Shown here: piece by piece, positions 57,581-64,000 of the stretch
Layout: the number at the start of each line of letters is the position of its first letter
Position numbering within the stretch: position 1 is the first letter of the stretch
Assembly: GCA_949292215.1 (NCBI GenBank)
Contig: CASEYW010000102.1
Coordinates: forward strand, 1 to 64,000
From: an uncultured bacterium
GTDB taxonomy: Bacteria; Verrucomicrobiota; Lentisphaeria; Victivallales; UBA1829
Length of the DNA: 64,000 nt
Reading direction: 5' to 3'
Notes under the pieces: model-generated
Told to the model about the DNA's origin: nothing
Seen by the model: the letters and a program-made list of their open reading frames with translations, nothing else
Database searches by the model: none
Program-made: the position numbers and the translations under genes

Positions 57581-57675
57581 AGTCTCCCGGGAGCGTTTCA
57601 GGAAACAATCTCCGGAATATTCCGCGCCGTTCTGCGAATCTTATCAACGATTGAGGTCATTCTTGAACTCTCCCG

Positions 57676-57702
57676 GGTGGAATGACTATAACTCATTCCA
57701 CC
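57676..57702. terminator. Perfect 10-bp stem-loop in the gap after module D
   Basis: GGTGGAATGA (57676-57685), 7-nt loop, TCATTCCACC (57693-57702), without a U-tract. A 12-bp palindrome CGGAATATTCCG lies at 57613-57624. The rest of 57581-57875 holds no gene I can support. Confidence 0.45.
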
Positions 57703-57875
57703 TGAAAGGATAGCACATGCCATGACTCTCCGCCCCGGCACAAAAGCAGTTCTCAGACGTTGATCTCCAAGCCAATACAATGTGAATGATCTATCCAGAA
57801 ATGAATTATTCCGCAAACAGAATGCAGCTTAAAGTGACTTAAATTCAAAAATAAAACTTTCCCAGTTGCCCCCTA

Positions 57876-57904
57876 TTGACGAAACAGGACTTTTCGAATA
57901 TAAT
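57876..57904 (+). promoter_or_regulatory. Strong sigma70 promoter, module E
   Basis: TTGACG (57876-57881), 17-nt spacer, TATAAT (57899-57904), 31 nt before the regulator ATG. Confidence 0.82.
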
Positions 57905-57935
57905 AAAAGAGAGAAAAACAAGGGAAAGTGAAAAA

Positions 57936-59033
57936 ATGGCCATTGCACAACAGGCACAGAATCATCCGTACGGTGAATTATCTCGTACATTAAGTCGTGA
58001 ACTGCGTAAAAGCATCCTGGCGGGGAAATATCCCGTTGGCACCAAACTCCCCTCCAACCGGCAACTTGCGGAACAGACGGCGGTCAGTCAGGTGACAGCG
58101 CGAATGGCAGTTCTTCAGCTTGTCCGGGAAGGCCTGCTGGAAGTCCGTAAAAATTGCGGGACCTATGTCCGGAACATTCCGCTGGATACCATCCCGGAAT
58201 CGCAGGGGAAACCTTCCCGGATCGGCGTAATCCTTTCTCCCTGGGACACGGAGAACACACCGGCATGGGACAGCAGGGGAAGTCTTTCCGAAATTCTCAA
58301 ATATGTATCCCGCAATGAATGCCAGATCATGATTTTTTCCTATCCGCAATGGCGGAAATATGCAGAACGGGCGCCGGAGGAACTTATTACGCGCAACCAT
58401 CTTGATACTCTCGTCTGGTTCTATACGGGACCGCATGAGGTCCGTTTCATCCTTGATCTGGAACGGCGCCGTTTCCGGCAGCTGATTCTGAACCGTCGGA
58501 CTTTCGGACTTCAGGCCACGGCAATCCTCCTTGATGAAGAGGGTATGGCAGAAGACATTCCACACCTGCTGACCGAACAGGAGCGTGCCTCACTGCTCAT
58601 CATCTCTGCATCAACTGATATCCAGCCATATGCGGACAGAGTCGGCGCGCTGCGGAACCAGCTGGGAAAAAACGGACCCCTTCCCGAAGATTTTCTCCTG
58701 ATTCTGCCGGAAGCCAGAATCGAAGGAAACTTTCCCGAATGGACCCGCCTCGTCCTGAAAAGCGAACTGGAGAGAATCCGTCCGAAGGTCATTGTTGATT
58801 TCGCCGGATACATCAACTACCTTTCGCAATTTCCAAACGCCTTTTTTGAAGAAATCGGAAATCCGCGCTTCATCAGCACAGCCCCGCCTACGGCTTGGAC
58901 CTGCCGCAAAGATTTTCATTACACATGCTACGACCCGGAACAGCAAGCAGTCAACAAGGTGATCCGACAGTTCTTCGAAAAGGGAGCTATGGATCAGACA
59001 ATCCGTCTACCCTATATCCGAAAAGAAATCTGA
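57936..59033 (+). CDS. GntR HTH / LacI-type sensor hybrid regulator (AraR-like), module E
   Basis: 365 residues from ATG 57936 (RBS AGGGAAA). GntR winged helix at residues ~15-80 (P-V-G-T-K-L-P-S-N-R-Q-L-A-E-Q-T, A-V-L-Q-L-V-R-E-G-L-L), then a periplasmic-binding-type domain from ~95 (S-R-I-G-V-I-L-S). This AraR-like architecture responds to sugars. It heads the pilin and GH2-like operon. Confidence 0.87.
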   Translation: MAIAQQAQNHPYGELSRTLSRELRKSILAGKYPVGTKLPSNRQLAEQTAVSQVTARMAVLQLVREGLLEVRKNCGTYVRNIPLDTIPESQGKPSRIGVILSPWDTENTPAWDSRGSLSEILKYVSRNECQIMIFSYPQWRKYAERAPEELITRNHLDTLVWFYTGPHEVRFILDLERRRFRQLILNRRTFGLQATAILLDEEGMAEDIPHLLTEQERASLLIISASTDIQPYADRVGALRNQLGKNGPLPEDFLLILPEARIEGNFPEWTRLVLKSELERIRPKVIVDFAGYINYLSQFPNAFFEEIGNPRFISTAPPTAWTCRKDFHYTCYDPEQQAVNKVIRQFFEKGAMDQTIRLPYIRKEI

Positions 59034-59072
59034 ATATGCAATCTAACAATAACAGAAAAAAAGGAACAAAAT

Positions 59073-59801
59073 ATGAGAAGAAAATTCACATTGATAGAAC
59101 TCCTCGTCGTGATTGCAGTCATCGCAATCCTGACATCCCTGCTGCTTCCGGCATTGGGCAAGGCTCGTGCGACAGCAAGAAAAATCGCCTGCATCTCCAA
59201 CATGAAACAGCTTGCGCTTGGATTTGAGCTTTACAGTGCGAGCTATGACGATTACATTCCCAAACCGTTCGGACCGACGCCGTGGGGAGAAAGCAGAAGC
59301 TGGCACAGCGTCGTCTATCCGCTGTTTCTGCCGAAAGTGACCGGACGGGAACTCGTCCATGATTTCGACGCAAAAGCCAAATTCTACTGTCCGGCATTCG
59401 ACAATCCCAAAGCATATCATAAACAGACCACCTACAGCATGAACGGCTACATGGGCGACAATCAGTGGTGGGGCGGCTCCACTCCGGCAAAAACCTACGC
59501 GAGAAGAAACACGATCAAAAATGCCAGCATGGTCTTTCTGGTCGGGGAAAAGGGTGCCAATGCCGACTGGGGATACACCATCGTGAAAAACGCCTTCAAA
59601 AATTTCGAAGCCAATCTGCTGAGTTCATCGGAAAGCGTCGTCAAGACCCGCATTGAACCGCGGCATTCCTTTGGTGCCAACTTCCTCTATCTGGACGGAC
59701 ACGCCGGGCATTCCACCCGCACGCAGATTCCGGCATTTTCCGACATTGCCATCGGACGGGACATTCCGCAGGCGAACTATTCCGGAACCTTCTACAACTG
59801 A
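59073..59801 (+). CDS. Prepilin-type pseudopilin, module E
   Basis: 242 residues; RBS AAAGGAA. Only four residues (M-R-R-K) precede [20 protein letters not shown], Glu at +5, Lys at -1. The C-terminus has the full H-X9-DG motif ([14 protein letters not shown]). Sits between the GntR gene (39 nt) and the GH2-like gene (33 nt). Confidence 0.92.
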   Translation: MRRKFTLIELLVVIAVIAILTSLLLPALGKARATARKIACISNMKQLALGFELYSASYDDYIPKPFGPTPWGESRSWHSVVYPLFLPKVTGRELVHDFDAKAKFYCPAFDNPKAYHKQTTYSMNGYMGDNQWWGGSTPAKTYARRNTIKNASMVFLVGEKGANADWGYTIVKNAFKNFEANLLSSSESVVKTRIEPRHSFGANFLYLDGHAGHSTRTQIPAFSDIAIGRDIPQANYSGTFYN

Positions 59802-59834
59802 TCTCCCTGCAACATTCTCAAAACAAGGAATTTT

Positions 59835-62800
59835 ATGAAACGATCTTTTCCCGCTTTCCTCCTGACCGGTATGGCATGCGCTCTTTCCGCGGCACCTCTT
59901 CTTCCGGGCGTCAGCGACTTTTCCTGGGAAACTCCCGGTATCCGGAAAAACGCTGAACGCGAACAGGCGTGCCTGAACGGATACTGGGCCTTCTTCCCCG
60001 TTGCCGACACTCTGGATCCCAAGGCGAAAGCGCCCGCCGCTTCCGCCGGATGGGGCTATGCCAAGGTCCCGTATCCGTGGGAAACCATGCGGGTCGTGAA
60101 CCTGCCCGAAAACGCGCCGAAAAAAGCAAAATGGCATACGGCATGGTACCGCAGGACCTTCCGGGTTCCCGAAGACCGGAAAAACAAACGCATCTTTCTG
60201 GAAATCCAGCACATCCAGACGCGCGGGATCATCTGCATCGACGGAAAGGAGGCCGGAAGAATCGTTTTCCCCGGCGGCTCCCTCGACATCACGCCGTTCA
60301 TCAAGCCCGGAGTGTCTCAGGAGCTGACGATCCGGGTTTCAGCGGTGCCCTCCTCCGCGGAAGAGTATGTCATCATGGACATCAACAACATTTACAAGGT
60401 GGCATCGCGGATCCGGAACAAGGGAATCGTCGGCGATGTGTTTCTGAACATGGTTCCGGAAACCCGCATCGAACAGACCCATTTCATCACTTCGGTGGAG
60501 AAAAAGCAGATCACGTTCCATGTCATCCCGGTGAACCCGGACGCGGGAAAGCAGTACACGATCGAAGCGGAGATCCGCGATCCCTCCGGAAAAACGGTCA
60601 AAACCTTCCGGAGTCCGGCGCTCACGAAACAGATGCTGAAAAAGGGCGCCTGGAACTTCTCCGCGCCGTGGAACGATCCGGAACTCTGGGATCTCGACAC
60701 CCCGGGCAACGTCTACCGGGGGACGCTGAAACTCTATGAAAACGGACGGCTCCTGGATACCACCCTGCCGGAACGCTTCGGATTCCGCGAATTCAAGATC
60801 CGGGGACAGGACTATGTTCTCAACGGCAAACCGATCCATCTTCTGGCGTACATTCCCGGGAACTACAGCTACTTCTGGTCCTCGGACAAATCCAGCCGCC
60901 CGCTGGCGGAAATGACCCTGAAGCGTCTCAAAGCAATGGGGTACAATTTTGCAATCAGCGAAAACTACAACTTCAATGAAGGAGCCACCGGTTACATCCG
61001 CGGCTTTTTCGAAGCAGCAGACAACATCGGTTTTCTGCACTCCTTCTCTCTTCCGCATCCCCGGGCGTTCAACAGCGCACTTGATACGGACCCGCAAAAA
61101 CGCGGGGAATACCGGAAACTGGCGGAATATCTGATCCGTCTCTACTGGAACCATCCGTCGCTTGTCATGTACGCCACAACGCACAACTGCACCGGAGCCT
61201 GGGGCGATCAGAATCCGACCCGTCTTGGAGGCGATTATGTCGCGGCGAACGCGAAAGGCGAACGCGAACTCAAGGAGAAAAACCGCCGCAATGCAGAGGA
61301 GACACAGAAAATCATCCGCGAAATCGATGCGGAACATCCGGTCTACATCCACTCCTCCGGCAGTCTCTGCGGACAGTATACGTTGAACATGTATCTGAAC
61401 TGGGCACCGCTCCAGGAACGGAGCGACTGGCTCGAACACTACAGCAAACATGGAAAAATGCCGCTGGCGCTGGTCGAATGGGGTCCACCCCACAGCGCAT
61501 CGTTCTCCAGCTTCCGCGGATGGGTCTGGAGCCGGCCCCACATTCAGACCGCCTGGGATGCCGAATACGTTTCCGCCTATTACGGTGACAAGGTCGGAGA
61601 ATGGACCCCGCAGCGTCTTGAGCTTCTGAACCGGATCATCAAAAACGACGGAAAACCGGTTCACTTCGGCAGATTCACCGTTTTTGAACGATTCGACATC
61701 GTCAATCGTCTCCAGGGCGATTTCTTTGCGGACAACTACCGTTCCATGCGGGCATGGAATCTCTCCATGATGCTCCCGTGGGACTATGATTCCAACTACA
61801 TCCGCGTTCCCGGAGAATGGAAATCCAAAGAGTGGCCGGACCGTTATCAAAACCTCAATCAGCCCGGACTCGTCCCCGATTTTGTCGGACATGACAAATA
61901 TCCTCTGACCATCTATCCGGAAGCTTACCGATTGAGTCATCTCGGCAAAGCCATTCAGTACTGGGGTGCCCCTCTGATCGGCTTCATCGGCGGAGAAAAA
62001 GTGTTCACGACAAAAGAGCATGTCTATCTGCCGGGGGAACGCATCGCCAAAACCCTCGTAATGATCAACGACAAACGGAAGGACCTGGACTGCTCCTGGC
62101 AGCTGATGCTCAAGAACCGTCCCGAAACAAAGCGGACAGGCAAAGTCCGGATTTCTGCCGGAGGACGCGCCTTCCGGAGCGTGGAAATCCCCCTCCCCTC
62201 CGATTTGAACAACGGCACCTTCGAATTGAATGCGGAATTCCATTTTTCCGACGGCACACTTCGCACAGACACATTCCCCTTCCAGATCATTCAACCCATC
62301 AGGCCTGGCGCGACGGGACGGACCATCGCCGCACTTTATGATCCGAAAGGCATGACAGAAACTCTGCTGAAAAAATGGAACATCCGTTACCGCAAAGTCG
62401 GACTCCGGGACAACCTTTCCCGGTACAAAACAGTCATCATCGGGCGCGAAGCGCTCTCCGCGAAAGGCTCCCTTCCAAAACTGGATGCGGTCCGCAATGG
62501 ACAGCAGGTCCTGATCTTTGAACAGCAGACACCCGTTCTGGAACGTCTCGGCTTCCGCATCAACGAAATCGGCCTGCGCAACCTCTTCTTCCGCGACGCA
62601 CGAAATCCTCTGCTGAAAGAGATGAGCGAACCGCTCTTCACCAACTGGCGCGGAGAATCAACCCTTCTGCCGCCGATGCTCGACTACAATGAATTCTTCT
62701 GCCCCCCGTGGAGCTGGTGCGGCTTCAAAACGCATCGGGTCTGGCGATGCGGCAACCGGGGGACCATCGCCGATGCCCTGATCGAAAAACCGACCATCGG

Positions 62801-63608
62801 CAACTTCATGCCGGTTCTCGACGGCGGATTCAGCCTGCAATACGCCCCTCTGCTGGAATACCGCGAAGGGAAAGGACGAATCCTTTTCTGCCAGCTCAAC
62901 GTCACCGGCAGAAGCGAGACGGAACCGGCAGCAATGCAAATGGTCGCCAATCTTCTGCTATCGCTGGAGAATCCGCCCGTGAACGAACTCAAAACCTGGA
63001 AGATTCTCGGTGGAGAATCCTTCCGGCAGGAAATTGCTAAGCTCGGTTTCCGAAATCCGACGGCGGACCGGAATGCACAGATCATCGTCATCGGCCCGGG
63101 AGCGAAACACTATCCGGACCTTACCAGAACGGTTGAGAGCGGAACCAAAGTCCTCTGTTTCGGACTCAAGGCAAAGGAATTGAACGCTCTCTTCCCCGGC
63201 AAGATCAACGCAAAGGATGTCAAGAACCAGCCCTCGCGCCTTGCGGATCTGAATCATCCGGAATTCGCGGGGATCTCCAACATGGACACCTACTTCCAAA
63301 CCAGGCTCGACTATACCGTCACGAAGAACGGAGCGGAACTGGACAGTATCGCAATCGGGAAAGGAACGGTTGTGATCTGTTCCGTCACAGCCGATATGCT
63401 GGACTACCGCAGACTCTTCCACCTGCGGACCTCCTTCCGGCGAAGGAGCAATCTGATGTCCCGCCTGCTGAACAATGCGGGGATTCCGTCACAAAGTGTT
63501 CTTCTGAAACGCTTTTCGGACTCCCCGAATGAAAAGCCCTGGCTGAACAGCTTCTATGTTCAGGAACCGGTCGACGAAGACAACCCCTATCGTTATTACC
63601 ACTGGTGA
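59835..63608 (+). CDS. Very large secreted GH2-like protein, module E
   Basis: 1257 residues with a signal peptide ending at A-L-S-A-A. GH2 order: jelly-roll sugar-binding domain (~45-200; W-Y-R-R-T-F-R-V-P), Ig-like domain (~215-330), barrel from ~335 (N-G-K-P-I-H-L-L-A). The acid/base motif is N-H-P-S-L-V-M-Y-A-T-T-H-N-C, Cys for the canonical Glu of N-E. The nucleophile-type Glu remains in L-V-E-W-G-P-P. About 500 more residues of sandwich/Rossmann-like domains follow. Activity uncertain. A strong terminator follows. Confidence 0.78.
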   Translation: MKRSFPAFLLTGMACALSAAPLLPGVSDFSWETPGIRKNAEREQACLNGYWAFFPVADTLDPKAKAPAASAGWGYAKVPYPWETMRVVNLPENAPKKAKWHTAWYRRTFRVPEDRKNKRIFLEIQHIQTRGIICIDGKEAGRIVFPGGSLDITPFIKPGVSQELTIRVSAVPSSAEEYVIMDINNIYKVASRIRNKGIVGDVFLNMVPETRIEQTHFITSVEKKQITFHVIPVNPDAGKQYTIEAEIRDPSGKTVKTFRSPALTKQMLKKGAWNFSAPWNDPELWDLDTPGNVYRGTLKLYENGRLLDTTLPERFGFREFKIRGQDYVLNGKPIHLLAYIPGNYSYFWSSDKSSRPLAEMTLKRLKAMGYNFAISENYNFNEGATGYIRGFFEAADNIGFLHSFSLPHPRAFNSALDTDPQKRGEYRKLAEYLIRLYWNHPSLVMYATTHNCTGAWGDQNPTRLGGDYVAANAKGERELKEKNRRNAEETQKIIREIDAEHPVYIHSSGSLCGQYTLNMYLNWAPLQERSDWLEHYSKHGKMPLALVEWGPPHSASFSSFRGWVWSRPHIQTAWDAEYVSAYYGDKVGEWTPQRLELLNRIIKNDGKPVHFGRFTVFERFDIVNRLQGDFFADNYRSMRAWNLSMMLPWDYDSNYIRVPGEWKSKEWPDRYQNLNQPGLVPDFVGHDKYPLTIYPEAYRLSHLGKAIQYWGAPLIGFIGGEKVFTTKEHVYLPGERIAKTLVMINDKRKDLDCSWQLMLKNRPETKRTGKVRISAGGRAFRSVEIPLPSDLNNGTFELNAEFHFSDGTLRTDTFPFQIIQPIRPGATGRTIAALYDPKGMTETLLKKWNIRYRKVGLRDNLSRYKTVIIGREALSAKGSLPKLDAVRNGQQVLIFEQQTPVLERLGFRINEIGLRNLFFRDARNPLLKEMSEPLFTNWRGESTLLPPMLDYNEFFCPPWSWCGFKTHRVWRCGNRGTIADALIEKPTIGNFMPVLDGGFSLQYAPLLEYREGKGRILFCQLNVTGRSETEPAAMQMVANLLLSLENPPVNELKTWKILGGESFRQEIAKLGFRNPTADRNAQIIVIGPGAKHYPDLTRTVESGTKVLCFGLKAKELNALFPGKINAKDVKNQPSRLADLNHPEFAGISNMDTYFQTRLDYTVTKNGAELDSIAIGKGTVVICSVTADMLDYRRLFHLRTSFRRRSNLMSRLLNNAGIPSQSVLLKRFSDSPNEKPWLNSFYVQEPVDEDNPYRYYHW

Positions 63609-63625
63609 TCCGCCTTTTCAAAAAC

Positions 63626-63662
63626 AAAGCCCGGTCCGCTTCAGAGCGCGCCGGGCTTTTTC
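63626..63662 (+). terminator. Rho-independent terminator of module E
   Basis: AAAGCCCGG (63626-63634), 16-nt loop, CCGGGCTTT (63651-63659), then Ts. It may also serve the convergent gene on the right. Confidence 0.88.
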
Positions 63663-63681
63663 ATACCAAAACTCCTGCTGT

Positions 63682-64000
63682 CTAAATCAGGAAGAGGAAA
63701 TAACTCAAGATCGCGGAACCGATCAAAACGTAAATCAGATTCAGTTTCCATTTCAGCTCGACAAAAAGGACCAGAGCGAAAATCAGTACTCCCTGCCAGC
63801 AAAGGCCGAACGATTCCCCCTTCGTCCAGAGATTCCGCAGAGGCGCCGTAAAGACGGAGGTCTCGGTAAAGAAGATCACGGCGGCGGCGATCAGTCCGAG
63901 CGTCGCGGGACGGATGCCGGAAAGCACAGCCTTCACAATCGGATTGTCTTTGAACACCTGAATGAAATAGGCAATCAGGGTCACGATAATCAGCGAAGGC
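63682..64000 (-). CDS. Chromate-transporter-family protein, C-terminal part (cut by window edge)
   Basis: The frame is open to base 64000, so the start is outside; ~105 residues are visible. P-S-L-I-I-V, N-P-I-V-K-A-V-L-S-G-I-R-P-A-T-L-G-L-I and three or more hydrophobic segments fit the CHR (ChrA) family C-terminal half-domain. Many PVC and gut bacteria carry CHR genes as paired halves; whether this is one half cannot be seen. Confidence 0.75.
   Translation of the reverse strand, partial: PSLIIVTLIAYFIQVFKDNPIVKAVLSGIRPATLGLIAAAVIFFTETSVFTAPLRNLWTKGESFGLCWQGVLIFALVLFVELKWKLNLIYVLIGSAILSYFLFLI

Noticed and set aside
60339-62294. 651-codon open frame antisense to the GH2-like gene
   Set aside because: No ribosome site, no family motif; long antisense frames arise here from codon bias inside a clearly coding gene.
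1-64000. tRNA/rRNA genes, CRISPR arrays, transposases, attachment sites
   Set aside because: No cloverleaf-like clusters, spaced repeat arrays or transposase motifs were recognised by eye; a dedicated scan would be needed to exclude small RNAs.

Overview
Organism. The window looks like chromosomal DNA from a gut-type member of the Lentisphaerae (Victivallis-like, PVC superphylum). This is inferred from gene content, not from a marker gene. Five genes start with a prepilin-type FTLIELL leader and carry a C-terminal H-X9-DG-like motif. They sit among very large secreted glycoside hydrolases and AraC/LacI/GntR regulators, a style typical of that phylum. Coding density is high, Gly GGA and Pro CCG codons are common, and no tRNA, rRNA, CRISPR array or insertion sequence was seen.

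Layout. 1-8.3 kb: a truncated secreted glycosidase, convergent with a GH43-like / pilin / GH39-like operon (module A). 8.3-12.6 kb: two AraC regulators around a broken acetylxylan esterase and an interrupted Gfo/Idh/MocA oxidoreductase. 12.6-16.7 kb: a SelA/DgaE-like PLP enzyme, RidA, D-aminoacylase and SDR operon. 16.7-24 kb: module B (LacI, pilin, clan-A glycosidase, GH42). 24-29.2 kb: decayed DNA with an AraC remnant, then a cytoplasmic glycosidase, a KDPG/KDPGal aldolase and a galactonate-dehydratase-like enolase, divergent from an AraC gene. 29.3-32.3 kb: housekeeping genes (YqfO-like protein, M50 protease, xseA, a CxC-repeat secreted protein) ending in a strong terminator. 32.4-34.8 kb: LacI + MFS behind a perfect CRP-type site. 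34.9-39.9 kb: module C (GntR fused to a solute-binding-protein-like domain, glycosidase, pilin). 40-42.7 kb: a reduced dcw-like operon (mraZ, FtsL-like, a class B PBP dimerisation module with no transpeptidase, SEDS protein). 42.7-49.2 kb: ornithine-lipid-type acyltransferases, membrane proteins, an OppD-like ATPase, a TPR protein and mutL. 49.2-57.6 kb: module D (LacI, pilin, two GH-like proteins). 57.6-63.7 kb: module E (GntR/LacI hybrid, pilin, GH2-like). The right edge holds the C-terminal part of a chromate-transporter-like protein.

How the genes work together. The most striking pattern is a gene module found five times: a substrate-sensing regulator, one pseudopilin and one or two very large exported glycosidases. 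In four copies the regulator heads the same operon. In module A it is divergent. Four of the regulator genes have near-consensus sigma70 promoters, several with palindromes at the start site, which suggests autoregulation. I infer that each polysaccharide locus carries its own pseudopilin for export or display of its enzyme, a possible counterpart of SusCD systems. Released sugars would enter through transporters such as the MFS protein and feed cytoplasmic steps such as the galactonate / KDPGal branch.

Limits. All functions come from motif reading by eye. Exact GH families, substrates, and whether the frameshifts and stop codons are real or assembly errors cannot be settled here.
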